Assembly: GCA_947631075.1 (NCBI GenBank)
Contig: CANRJU010000032.1
Location: 1-15,225, forward strand
DNA from: an uncultured Lachnospiraceae bacterium
GTDB lineage: Bacteria; Bacillota; Clostridia; Lachnospirales; Lachnospiraceae
Length of the DNA: 15,225 nt
Direction of reading: 5' to 3'
Positions 1-8,807 of this stretch are shown here, piece after piece (within the stretch, counting starts at the first letter, position 1; every line of letters starts with the position of its first letter). The notes beneath the pieces are model-generated. The model was not told where the DNA came from, made no database searches, and worked only from the letters and a program-made list of their open reading frames with translations. The translations under genes were made by a program, and so were the position numbers.

Positions 1-1063
<1,063 letters not shown>

Positions 1064-1107
1064 TTCTTTTTCCCTCCATATTTAATTTTATTTTTATCAT
1101 GATTCAA

Positions 1108-1125
1108 GGGGTTCTCTCGAACCCC
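1108..1125 (-). other. Stem-loop between cysE and ackA
   Basis: A perfect 7-bp GC-rich stem (GGGGTTC pairing with GAACCCC) closes a 4-base loop 12 bases after the cysE stop codon. On the minus strand it is followed by TTGAATCATGAT, not by a run of T, so it is not a standard intrinsic terminator; the T run lies on its 5' side. It may be a weak terminator, a 3'-end stabiliser or a processing site that separates cysE and ackA levels. The rest of the gap (1064-1107) is AT-rich. Its TTGAAT and TTAAAT boxes sit too close to the ackA ribosome site to make a convincing promoter. Confidence 0.4.
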
Positions 1126-1137
1126 ATAAAAAACATA

Positions 1138-2070
1138 TCAAATCACCCAGTCCCAAAATTCCTCCTGGACAAATTCACTGGGCGTCTCCTTGCTGTACTG
1201 CAATTCCGGATTTTTCACATTGACCTTCATGCCCGCGGAAATCGATTTCACGATAAAGGCATTGCCGCCGATGGTAACTCCGTCGCCCACCACCGTGTCC
1301 CCTCCCAGCACAGACGTGTTGGAGTAAATGGTGACGTTATTTCCGATTGTCGGGTGGCGCTTCTCCCCTTTCATGAGCTGTCCCCTCCGGGTGGAGAGCG
1401 CTCCCAGGGTCACTCCCTGATAAATTTTCACATGATCGCCGATCACCGTCGTCTCCCCCACCACGATACCGGTTCCGTGGTCGATGCAGAAATACTTGCC
1501 GATCACCGCGCCGGGGTGAATGTCGATTCCCGTGAGGCCGTGGGCGTATTCTGTCATGATCCGGGGAATCAGCGGCACTCCCAAAAGCACCAGTTCGTGA
1601 GCGATGCGGTACACTGTAATGGCAAATATCCCCGGATAGCAAAAGATAATCTCATCCGTGCTGTAAGCGGCCGGATCCCCGTCGTACGCCGCCTGCACGT
1701 CCGTGTAGAGGTACTCCCGCAGCTTCGGAATGTTCCCCAGAAACTCATCTACTATGCCGCCCGCCTGCCGCACAGCCTCCGACTGGGGGCACATGCCGCA
1801 AGTATCCTCCGACCGCAACACCTTGGCGATCTGCTTCTGTAAATTGTACTGTACGAACTCCACCCGCTGTCCCACCAGATAGCGTATGTACTCGCTGCGG
1901 ATGCGGTTCTCGTCAAAATAGCCCGGAAACAGGATTTTGCGGATCTCCTCAATAATCCTGATCAGCATTTCCTTGTTGACCATGTTTCCCTCGTCCGTGC
2001 GCACCGTCATGTCGTATTCTCTGTAGCTGTCTACGATATCGTTCACTAACTTCTCAGAAACCTCGCTCAA
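1138..2070 (-). CDS. cysE: Serine O-acetyltransferase, EpsC/CysE type
   Basis: It transfers acetyl from acetyl-CoA to L-serine to give O-acetylserine, the first committed step of cysteine synthesis; it is cytoplasmic. At 310 residues it has a helical N-terminal part (1-~175) and a left-handed beta-helix of hexapeptide repeats (~180-275). DIHPGA (183-188) and DHGTGIVVGE (197-206) hold the expected catalytic pair D183 and H198, 15 residues apart as in the family, and RHP (238-240) supplies a further conserved His. The length fits the longer EpsC-like branch. The start is a TTG: AAGGAGAG lies about 7 bases upstream, and the next in-frame ATG is codon 21. It begins 19 bases after the response-regulator stop, so it is probably the last gene of that operon. 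No cysK lies beside it. Confidence 0.9.
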   Translation of the reverse strand: MSEVSEKLVNDIVDSYREYDMTVRTDEGNMVNKEMLIRIIEEIRKILFPGYFDENRIRSEYIRYLVGQRVEFVQYNLQKQIAKVLRSEDTCGMCPQSEAVRQAGGIVDEFLGNIPKLREYLYTDVQAAYDGDPAAYSTDEIIFCYPGIFAITVYRIAHELVLLGVPLIPRIMTEYAHGLTGIDIHPGAVIGKYFCIDHGTGIVVGETTVIGDHVKIYQGVTLGALSTRRGQLMKGEKRHPTIGNNVTIYSNTSVLGGDTVVGDGVTIGGNAFIVKSISAGMKVNVKNPELQYSKETPSEFVQEEFWDWVI

Positions 2071-2089
2071 CCCGACTCTCTCCTTCCCA

Positions 2090-2887
2090 TCACTCGGCGC
2101 TCTCTGCCGCTATCTTTTTTCTTCTTCTCTCTAAGACATTCTCGATCATCTCCACCAGGCGATCCTTCACGGGCGGCTTCAGAAGATACCCGGCCGGGTG
2201 CAGGTTAATAATTTCCTCCACCCTCTCATAATCGGACACGCCGGTCAAAAATACCACCGGAATATCCTTCGTCTCCGGCTTGGCCTTCAGCACCTCGAAA
2301 ATCTTCTTGCCGTCATGGACCGGCATGGCGTAATCCAAAAGAATCAGATCCGGCTTTCTCCTGCCTATGGCCGTCATGGCCTGGACGCCGGAAGTGGCCA
2401 CCTCCACGTCGTACATATCCTTTAACATCATGCGGATCTGGCGCAGCAGCATAGCGAAATCATCCACCACAAGAATCAGCGGCTTCTGATTTTCCTCGTC
2501 CTCCGACAGCTGATCGATGGAATTCATGGAGAGTCCCAGCATATTACAGCACCGCTGCAAAATCAGCTTGTTGGCGTCCCACCGCTTGATATTTTCAAAG
2601 TTGCTGTTGGAATTGACCTTGTCATAGGTGGCGTCCACCACCTCCAGTCCCGCGGTAATCACAGGCGTCCGCCGCCCCTTATCCTTCAGAAAGTCAAAAA
2701 ATCTCGAATCCGGCTTCATATATTTCACAAAACATATCACAATCAGATCCGGCTCGAACACCTTAATCGTCTCCTGAAGCACATTGTAGTCGGTGGTGCA
2801 CAGCTTCACCTCAAAATGCTCATTTAAGTTAAAAAACAGATCGTGCGTCTCATCGCACCGCTTCCCCACTAGAATTATTTTTTTCAT
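2090..2887 (-). CDS. Two-receiver response regulator with degenerate N-terminal receiver, no output domain
   Basis: 265 residues hold two CheY-like domains and no DNA-binding or enzymatic output. The C-terminal receiver (~136-255) is complete: acidic pair D142/D143 (ILVVDDFAM), phospho-acceptor D185 (LILLDYAMP), switch T215 and K237 (LLKPP). The N-terminal domain (1-~115) follows the same beta/alpha pattern (MKKIILVG, EPDLIVIC, TPVITAG), but its acidic pair is replaced by G8-K9, the acceptor position by C52 and the switch Thr by A79, so it cannot be phosphorylated in the usual way. It lies 19 bases downstream of the hybrid kinase, with AGGAG 8 bases before the ATG. It is probably the final phosphate acceptor of that relay, acting through protein contacts. 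The target is unknown. Confidence 0.85.
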   Translation of the reverse strand: MKKIILVGKRCDETHDLFFNLNEHFEVKLCTTDYNVLQETIKVFEPDLIVICFVKYMKPDSRFFDFLKDKGRRTPVITAGLEVVDATYDKVNSNSNFENIKRWDANKLILQRCCNMLGLSMNSIDQLSEDEENQKPLILVVDDFAMLLRQIRMMLKDMYDVEVATSGVQAMTAIGRRKPDLILLDYAMPVHDGKKIFEVLKAKPETKDIPVVFLTGVSDYERVEEIINLHPAGYLLKPPVKDRLVEMIENVLERRRKKIAAESAE

Positions 2888-2906
2888 CCGTCACACTCCT
2901 TACTTT

Positions 2907-5306
2907 CTATTTTTCATGAATCCCTTTAATGATTTCATCCACATATTTGTGAATCTGTTCCGAGTCCAGATTCATGACCGCGGTTCCCAGTTCCTCTATG
3001 AATCCGGATAAATCCTCCGGCCACTCGTAGGCGTTCAGCTTTTCCATGTTCCCGTCCATGAGGTCGATATCCAGCACCTCGCCCGCCTGGGCCACCTCCG
3101 TGAGCAGCTCCTCGATCAGTCCGGCGTCCTCCTTCCAGCCGGACTTCTTCTCGCCTTCCTCCTCCTCCAGAGGCTTCAGGCGGTCCTTGAACTTATGCCA
3201 CTCGCGGAGAAAAGCGCCGTTCACGCTGCGCACCGTCTCCGCGTCTCCCTCCTTGGCGGCGTCCTCCAGCATCTTGGCGCACCCCGCCAGGGGCACGATG
3301 CCCACCGAGGCCGCCGCGCTTTTCATCCCGTGCACCTGGATTCCGTAGGCCTCCAGCTTCTCGCTCTGGTCAATCTCCGGGAACAGCTCCTCCAGCTTAT
3401 CCGCCTCGTGGTTCATCATTTTATAAAAATCCCTTACGCTGTGCAAAAGCATATCCTCGTCCGGGAAATGTGTCATGGCATAATTCCAGTCCACTCCGTC
3501 AATGGGAATCAGCTCGGAGACTTCTTCCCGTTCCTCTCCGCCTGTCTGCGCCGGGCCGGAGGTCCCGTCCCCGGCCGCGCGGTAGCTTCCCGGCAAAAAT
3601 TCCTCCAGAATCCGCTCCAGCTTTTCCGGCATAATCGGCTTGGATAAAAATTCGTCAAATCCCTCTCCGATATAATAGGCCCTGGCGTCTCCCACCGCGT
3701 TGGCCGTCAGCGCCACCACCCGTGACTCATGGCACAGATTCTCTTCCTCCCGGAGCCGGTGCAGAGCCTCCACGCCGTCCATCTCCGGCATCATGTGATC
3801 CATGAAAATAATATCAAAGCGGTGTTCCCTCGCCAGCTCCAGACACTCCTGCCCGGACGCCGCCTGATACACCTCCGTCTCCGACTGCTTCATCAGATAG
3901 CCGAACACCTTCCGGTTCATGGCGTTGTCATCCACCACAAGCACCTTGGCCTCCGGCGCCTGGAACATCGGCTCCGGCTCGGCCTCCACCGCCGGGCGCT
4001 CCAGCGTGATCTCCCCGATGGAATCCGGATTCACGATCTCCTGCTCCAGTTCAAAATACATTTTCGTGCCAAATTCATAGGAGTTGTCAATGTTGAGCTC
4101 CGCCCCCATCAGGTGGAGGATCCGGACCGTCAGGGACATGCCCAGTCCCGTTCCCACCAGGTCGCTGTCCATGCGCTCGTCAATCTGCTGAAAGGCCACG
4201 AACATATTCTGCATGACGTCGTCCGAGATGCCCGTGCCGTTGTCGCTGACCTCGCAGTACATCATGTAGCGGTTTCCGCCTCTCTCCTCGCCCTCAATTT
4301 TCAATGTGATCGATCCGTCGGTCACATGCTCAATGGCGTTATTCAAAAGCGTCATGAGCACCTGCCGTATGCGCCTCTCGTCCCCGTACAGCACCCGGGG
4401 AATATCCGGGTCAATCTGCAGATTAAAAGGGACATTTTTCTGTTCGAGCTGAACCTGGGCCGTGCCCGCCAGATCCCGGATCAGCACCGCCGTCTGATAG
4501 GCAGTGGGCATGATCTCCATCTGGTTCGCCTCGACTTTTTCAAAATCCAGTATATTGTTGATCAGGGACACTAATACCCGCCCTGAGCTGTTTATATTCG
4601 CGGCGTATTCCCGGATGTTATCCTCCGTGCTCTCCCGCAGGATCATCTCGTTCATTCCCAGCACGGAATTGATCGGCGTCCGGATCTCATGGGACATATT
4701 GGTCAAAAGCGCCGACTTGCTCTTGGTAGCCCTCTTGGCCTCCATGCACTTCGTCTCCATGATCCGGGCGATGTCGTCCAGGCTGTTTTCCTGCTCCTCC
4801 ATGTGCCGGATCTGCGAGTTGTAATGCCGCAGCACCGTAATCGCCAGCCATTGGAACACGATAAAGCACACGACGCCGTACACCCGCTCAAAATAGTGCC
4901 CCGCGTATCCGAAAAATCCCATGATAATCAAGAGGATTGCCATGACGATCAGCTGAAAATAGTAGACCCTGGCGTCCATAAACATAAACATGATCAGGCT
5001 CTGCACGAAAAACATATACAGCATCCCGTGAATGTCCCCGCTGGCGTACCACAGGCACAAAGAGAGCGCGATGAAAAAAATGCTCTGCATCCGCGTGTAG
5101 AACGACTGGCTGACGCGGGTTCCCGGCGCGGAAAACATCAAAAACAGAACGCTCAGGACAAAGTAAATAATGCTGACCAGACGGAACCATCCCGGCGTAT
5201 ACGAATCAAACAGCTCCATCACGATCACCAACAGGCACATGGCGAAGTAGAACACAAAGGAGGCTATGCGTCCGTTGACAAAATTCTGTTTGTTATGCTC
5301 GTTCAC
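2907..5306 (-). CDS. Membrane hybrid histidine kinase with receiver and HPt domains
   Basis: 799 residues. About six hydrophobic segments (roughly 12-30, 43-60, 74-90, 93-110, 116-134, 141-159) form a membrane sensor with little extracellular sequence. A coiled linker follows, then HisKA with H206 in MSHEIRTP, and HATPase_c with N322 (N box), DNGTGI (355-360) and GTGLGM (385-390). A receiver follows with D459/D460, acceptor D503, T534 and K556, and then an HPt domain with H659 (VHGMKSAAASVG). A further acidic helical tail covers ~725-799. The expected relay is H206 to D503 to H659 and on to the neighbouring regulator. The start is a GTG overlapping the upstream stop as GTGA, with AAAGGGGTG just before it. 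The frame stays open 48 codons upstream, but that stretch is inside the DegV/kinase gene and is not family-like. The ligand is unknown. Confidence 0.9.
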   Translation of the reverse strand: MNEHNKQNFVNGRIASFVFYFAMCLLVIVMELFDSYTPGWFRLVSIIYFVLSVLFLMFSAPGTRVSQSFYTRMQSIFFIALSLCLWYASGDIHGMLYMFFVQSLIMFMFMDARVYYFQLIVMAILLIIMGFFGYAGHYFERVYGVVCFIVFQWLAITVLRHYNSQIRHMEEQENSLDDIARIMETKCMEAKRATKSKSALLTNMSHEIRTPINSVLGMNEMILRESTEDNIREYAANINSSGRVLVSLINNILDFEKVEANQMEIMPTAYQTAVLIRDLAGTAQVQLEQKNVPFNLQIDPDIPRVLYGDERRIRQVLMTLLNNAIEHVTDGSITLKIEGEERGGNRYMMYCEVSDNGTGISDDVMQNMFVAFQQIDERMDSDLVGTGLGMSLTVRILHLMGAELNIDNSYEFGTKMYFELEQEIVNPDSIGEITLERPAVEAEPEPMFQAPEAKVLVVDDNAMNRKVFGYLMKQSETEVYQAASGQECLELAREHRFDIIFMDHMMPEMDGVEALHRLREEENLCHESRVVALTANAVGDARAYYIGEGFDEFLSKPIMPEKLERILEEFLPGSYRAAGDGTSGPAQTGGEEREEVSELIPIDGVDWNYAMTHFPDEDMLLHSVRDFYKMMNHEADKLEELFPEIDQSEKLEAYGIQVHGMKSAAASVGIVPLAGCAKMLEDAAKEGDAETVRSVNGAFLREWHKFKDRLKPLEEEEGEKKSGWKEDAGLIEELLTEVAQAGEVLDIDLMDGNMEKLNAYEWPEDLSGFIEELGTAVMNLDSEQIHKYVDEIIKGIHEK

Positions 5307-7108
5307 AGCGTCACCCCTTTCGGCACTACCAGATGAAGTCCCTTCTGTACCAGCTCCAGCTCCCACTCCACCACATTGCGGACAATCTCGCCGTCCTGGT
5401 TCACATCCAGCGGCTTCCCGTCCCGGCGGCGCAGAAGCACATGGTGCCACGGCCCGCGGAACAGATAATCGGTCATTTTATCAAATCTTTTTTTCTTTAT
5501 ATTCCGGCTGTAGGACAAAAGCCCCAGCTTGGATTCCATCTGCACCGCGCAGTAACACCCCGTGCCGTCCTGCACGTCCGTGTCGTTGTCGAGGAACAGA
5601 TTCCCCCCTAGCACAAATCCGTTGCCGAACACGAGCTCCGTGTACTTGCCCGCCGACACCTCGCCGTCGATGGACAGCTCGATCTCATGGGGCTTGGATT
5701 TAAAAATGGACTCGATCAGGGACATGCTGTAGGGGAGATTCCGCCCGAACAGGTAGAGAAGATAATAATTCTCCTGCTGCTTCTGCATCACGGAATCCAG
5801 CCCGGTAGAAAATGTGTTCAGGCAGATGCCATGATTGGTGCGGATATAGTCCACGTCGATCACCTCGCCGTACACCAATTCCTTGATGTCCTTAAACCGC
5901 ACCTGATCCTCCCCGAACACTTTCAAAAAGTCGTTGGTCAGGCCGCAGGGATAAAAGGCGATCTCCACGTCGGAGATGTCGTCGAATCCGTTCATGATAT
6001 TGCGCATGGTGCCGGATCCCCCGCAGCAGTAGAACCGCAGCTTCTCTCCCTCGAACATATTTAAAATCTGCTTGACAAGCTCCTTCTCATGTCCCGGATA
6101 TCTGGTCGTAAATATATAGTAATTCAGCCCCTCGATCTCATCTAGCTGCTTGCGGAGCTCATCGGTAAATGTCTGTCCACCCGAATAGGGATTGACGATA
6201 AAAATATGGGTGTGGAAATCACCGGCGATTCTCTTTCGCCTGTGCTCCCCGTAGTAAAAGACAGCCACCGTGCCGGGGCCGGCGTGGACTCCGATCACCG
6301 GGTCTAATACCTGGATCATGATGTCCTTTACTCCCATCTCCGCGCGGATGCGGTCCGCCACATACTCGGCGTCCTCCAGGCAGTCCCCGTGATTGATGTA
6401 AATGGTCTGGTTCTCCGGCGCGATGGCGTACTTCTTCATCTGGTCCACCAGATTGTCCAGGGAACTTCTCCGCCCCCTGGCGGCCCCCAGATTCACCAGA
6501 CGCCCCTTGTCGTCCACATAGAGGATGGGGCGTATGCTGAGAGTGGAGCCGAGCAGCGCCATCGTCGAGGAAATGCGCCCGCCCCGCTTCAGGTAGAACA
6601 GATCCTCCACCGTGAACTCGTGGCAGAAATAGAGGCGGTTCTGCAGCGCCCAGTGGTACACCTCGTCGATTTCCTTTCCTTCTTCCCGCATCTCCACCAC
6701 ATATTTGACAAACAGTCCCTCTCCCAGAGCCGCCGCCAGGGAATCCACCGCGTAGAGCTTCCGGTCCGGAAACTCCTTCTGCAGCTCCGAAAAAGCCTGG
6801 CACACCGAATCAAAGCTCTCTGAAAGAGCCGAGGAAAAACCAATATAGAGAATATCCCTTCCCCGCAGGAGAATCTCCTTCGTCTCCTTATAGGCCTGAT
6901 CCACGGTAATCGTCACCGTGCTCATGTCCTTCTTTTCCCGCATCATGTCATAGAACTGCTGGAGGGACACGCCCTCCTCTTTGTTGTATATAGGATATTC
7001 TTCTCCCTCGACAATAATCCGCATGGAAAGCACATGTATGCCGTACACGTCGATCATCATCTTGGGCAGATTCGCTGTAGAATCTGTCATAATCTCAAAT
7101 TTTCGCAT
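5303..7108 (-). CDS. DegV fatty-acid-binding protein fused to a diacylglycerol-kinase-like domain
   Basis: 601 residues, two domains. Residues 1-~290 are DegV/EDD: MTDSTANLP (7-15), FSSALS around S93, KRGGRIS (174-180) and GVHAGPGTV (273-281). DegV (FakB) proteins bind one fatty acid and present its carboxylate to a kinase; the usual TSQPS loop is here TVTIT (64-68). Residues ~300-601 resemble the lipid-kinase (DAGK_cat) family: NPYSGG (306-311), GGSGT (363-367), PCGLTNDF (387-394), a GNG...GG segment (495-502) and a late DGE (572-574). The family signature is normally GGDGT; the Asp is Ser365 here (codon TCC on the coding strand, 6014-6016). The ATG follows AAGGGA at good spacing and an extended -10 promoter. 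It heads a four-gene operon. The substrate is not known: diacylglycerol, another lipid or the DegV-bound fatty acid are all possible. Confidence 0.88.
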   Translation of the reverse strand: MRKFEIMTDSTANLPKMMIDVYGIHVLSMRIIVEGEEYPIYNKEEGVSLQQFYDMMREKKDMSTVTITVDQAYKETKEILLRGRDILYIGFSSALSESFDSVCQAFSELQKEFPDRKLYAVDSLAAALGEGLFVKYVVEMREEGKEIDEVYHWALQNRLYFCHEFTVEDLFYLKRGGRISSTMALLGSTLSIRPILYVDDKGRLVNLGAARGRRSSLDNLVDQMKKYAIAPENQTIYINHGDCLEDAEYVADRIRAEMGVKDIMIQVLDPVIGVHAGPGTVAVFYYGEHRRKRIAGDFHTHIFIVNPYSGGQTFTDELRKQLDEIEGLNYYIFTTRYPGHEKELVKQILNMFEGEKLRFYCCGGSGTMRNIMNGFDDISDVEIAFYPCGLTNDFLKVFGEDQVRFKDIKELVYGEVIDVDYIRTNHGICLNTFSTGLDSVMQKQQENYYLLYLFGRNLPYSMSLIESIFKSKPHEIELSIDGEVSAGKYTELVFGNGFVLGGNLFLDNDTDVQDGTGCYCAVQMESKLGLLSYSRNIKKKRFDKMTDYLFRGPWHHVLLRRRDGKPLDVNQDGEIVRNVVEWELELVQKGLHLVVPKGVTL

Positions 7109-7149
7109 AGCCGTCCCTTCCTATGTACAATTTTCCCATTCTGACTTTG

Positions 7150-7179
7150 ATTTTACCACATCCTGCTTCTATTTGTCTA
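7150..7179 (-). promoter_or_regulatory. Promoter of the DegV/kinase-phosphorelay-cysE operon
   Basis: On the minus strand TAGACA (7174-7179; five of six with TTGACA) is followed after 18 bases by TAAAAT (7150-7155; five of six). A TG one base upstream makes an extended -10. Transcription would start near 7143 and leave a leader of about 35 bases. No operator or riboswitch-like fold is evident in that short leader. Confidence 0.6.
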
Positions 7180-7196
7180 TGAACCTCGCATAAAAT
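7166..7196 (+). promoter_or_regulatory. Possible sporulation (sigma-E-like) promoter of the YlbJ-like gene
   Basis: CATAAAAT (7189-7196) matches seven of eight bases of the sigma-E -10 consensus CATACAAT. A loose TTCTATTT lies about 14-16 bases upstream in the -35 region, where no good TTGACA is present. Transcription would start near 7203, about 15 bases before the ATG. The site overlaps the divergent operon promoter, so the two could interfere. The -35 match is poor and the call is tentative. Confidence 0.3.
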
Positions 7197-7217
7197 TTAT
7201 AAAAAAACTGGTGATTT

Positions 7218-8144
7218 ATGTTATTTTTTTCCCTGATATTTTTAATCCTGCTCCTCGGCTGCCCGGAAACCGCCATGGCCGGCAGCCGGTACGGCGTCAC
7301 TCTCTGGCTGACCCAGCTGATTCCCACCCTGCTTCCCTTCTTCATCTCCATCGGCCTTCTGCGCGCGTGCCTGCCGCGGGTCTCCTCGCGCCGGGGCTTT
7401 CTACTTCTGGGACTTCTGTGCGGCTACCCCGCCGGGGCCGCTCTGGTGTCGGGACAGTACAGCCAGGGCCTCCTCACGGAGAGACAGGCCTTTTTTTATC
7501 TGGGCTTTGTAAACAATCCGAGCCCCATGTTCACCCTCGTGTTCTGCGGCCGCTCCGCCCTGGGGCTCTCCCCCGCCGAGGGATTTCTCCTGTTCGGCGT
7601 CACCGTCCTGTCCGCCTTTCTCGGAAGCCTCCTCTTTTCCCGGATCTATTTCCGCCATTCCCGGAGAAAAAGGAAAAAACTCTCTCATGCCGCTGTCTGC
7701 TCCCCCGCTCGGAGAGAAAAAAAACACGCAGTCGCTTCCGTGGATGCAGTTGCTTCCATCCAGGGATTCACCCTCCATCTGGACGCCATCATCGCGGACA
7801 GTTTCGCGATCCTGTTAAAAATCGGCGGCTATGTGACCATCTTTTCCATTATCGGCCAGTTCGTCCACGCCCTCCTGCCCCCGGAAAGCGCTGCCGCCGT
7901 CCTCTGCGCCGGCGTCCTGGAAATCACCTGCGGCGTCTCCTATCTGCCCCGGGCCGCCCTGTCCCTCGCGGCAAAAAAAATTCTGGCCGCGGGACTTCTC
8001 GCCTTTGGCGGCCTCTCGGCGGCCGCGCAGACAGGCAGCGTCATCCTGCAGTCAGAACTTTCCCTCGTTCCCTATATTCTCAACAAGGCTCTGAACAGCC
8101 TGCTCGCCGACACGCTGTCCTTCCTCTTATTTCGCATTCTTTAA
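7218..8144 (+). CDS. YlbJ-like nucleoside-recognition (Gate) domain membrane protein
   Basis: 308 residues, polytopic, and the only plus-strand gene. Hydrophobic segments lie near 3-20, 30-50, 60-78, 92-110, 122-142, 192-218, 225-245, 250-270 and 280-305, with a basic cytoplasmic loop at 146-170. LPTLLP-like entry residues, GYPAGA (69-74), NNPSPMF (99-105), LEITCGV (234-240) and FGGLSAAAQ (263-271) follow the pattern of YlbJ sporulation integral membrane proteins and related Gate-domain proteins. It is shorter than B. subtilis YlbJ (about 400). YlbJ is needed for spore formation in Bacillus; its molecular role is unclear. Nearness to rsmD supports the call, since ylbH(rsmD)-ylbI-ylbJ are neighbours in Bacillus. 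The ATG at 7218 has only a weak GGTGA ahead. The last 18 bases overlap the opposing coiled-coil gene. Confidence 0.65.
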   Translation: MLFFSLIFLILLLGCPETAMAGSRYGVTLWLTQLIPTLLPFFISIGLLRACLPRVSSRRGFLLLGLLCGYPAGAALVSGQYSQGLLTERQAFFYLGFVNNPSPMFTLVFCGRSALGLSPAEGFLLFGVTVLSAFLGSLLFSRIYFRHSRRKRKKLSHAAVCSPARREKKHAVASVDAVASIQGFTLHLDAIIADSFAILLKIGGYVTIFSIIGQFVHALLPPESAAAVLCAGVLEITCGVSYLPRAALSLAAKKILAAGLLAFGGLSAAAQTGSVILQSELSLVPYILNKALNSLLADTLSFLLFRIL

Positions 8145-8807
8145 AAAGGCGTCCTCCGGCACCTCAAAGTCCTCGGTGGAAGGCGGGTTCTCCGGCACGG
8201 CCTGCGCGGCTGCCTGGGCCTCCGCGGCCTCTCTGGCCTTCTGCTTCGCATACTTCTCCGGCTCTAACTGGCTCATCAGCTCTTCCCGGTTGCTCCTCAT
8301 GATCTGGATGCTGTTCTTAAGCGCGCTGGTGAGCATCCGGTTCTTGTTCTCCGTCTCCTTTAAGGACTCCTCCACATGGCTCTGAGCCTCCGAGAGAAGG
8401 TTGTTTGTGTACATCAGCGCCGCGCGGTGCATCTGCTCGCTCTCCTCCGTGGCCGCGTTCACCAGCCGTCTGGCCTCCTCCGTGGCCTGCTTCATAATCT
8501 CCTCGGCCCGCTGGTAGGCCGTCTGCACGATCTCATGCTGATCTAAGATCTGCGCGGTCTGCTGCTTGGCCTGAATGACCATATCCTCCGCCTGATGCCT
8601 GGCCTCACTGATAATCCCGTCCCGGTTCGTGATAATCTTCTGGTAGCGCTTGATCTCCTCCGGGGCGCACAGCCGCAGCTCGTCCAAAAGATCGTAGAGC
8701 TCCCCCCGCTCCACAATGACCTTGTTGGGATAGAGCTTCGTGGGCTTGCAGCTCTCCACATAATTATAGATTTCATCAATCGCCTGTTCAATTCTTGATG
8801 GATTCAT
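8127..8807 (-). CDS. Coiled-coil protein, DivIVA/ATPase-subunit-like
   Basis: 226 residues, soluble, almost wholly helical, no signal peptide. The N-terminal ~55 residues form a small conserved-looking module (IEQAIDEIYNYVESC ... ELYDLLDELR). Residues ~60-185 are a long coiled coil rich in A/E/Q/K, and the tail (~187-226) is Ala-rich, then Pro/acidic. Clostridia often carry such a protein, loosely named ATPase or cell-division initiation protein, beside coaD/rsmD; resemblance to DivIVA or ATP-synthase b/H subunits may be only coiled-coil composition. No function is assigned. Start choice: GGGGAGG ends directly against an ATG at 8813, leaving no spacer, whereas the ATG two codons on (8807) has a 6-base spacer. 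It lies 40 bases after rsmD with no terminator between, so it is probably co-transcribed. Confidence 0.75.
   Translation of the reverse strand: MNPSRIEQAIDEIYNYVESCKPTKLYPNKVIVERGELYDLLDELRLCAPEEIKRYQKIITNRDGIISEARHQAEDMVIQAKQQTAQILDQHEIVQTAYQRAEEIMKQATEEARRLVNAATEESEQMHRAALMYTNNLLSEAQSHVEESLKETENKNRMLTSALKNSIQIMRSNREELMSQLEPEKYAKQKAREAAEAQAAAQAVPENPPSTEDFEVPEDAFLKNAK

Noticed and set aside
1099..1842. Plus-strand open frame opposite cysE
   Set aside because: Antisense shadow of a well-conserved gene in GC-rich sequence; composition is not protein-like.
3729..4574. Plus-strand open frame of 281 codons inside the hybrid kinase
   Set aside because: It mirrors conserved kinase codons and is rich in His/Leu/Arg, as expected from the opposite strand.
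5307..5450. 48-codon upstream extension of the hybrid kinase
   Set aside because: It lies wholly within the DegV/kinase gene and is Gly/Ala/Pro-rich; the GTG at 5306 makes the usual GTGA coupling.
7211..8302. 363-codon plus-strand frame beginning GTG at 7211
   Set aside because: It is out of frame with the hydrophobic YlbJ-like product and is Arg/Pro-rich low-complexity sequence running into the next gene.
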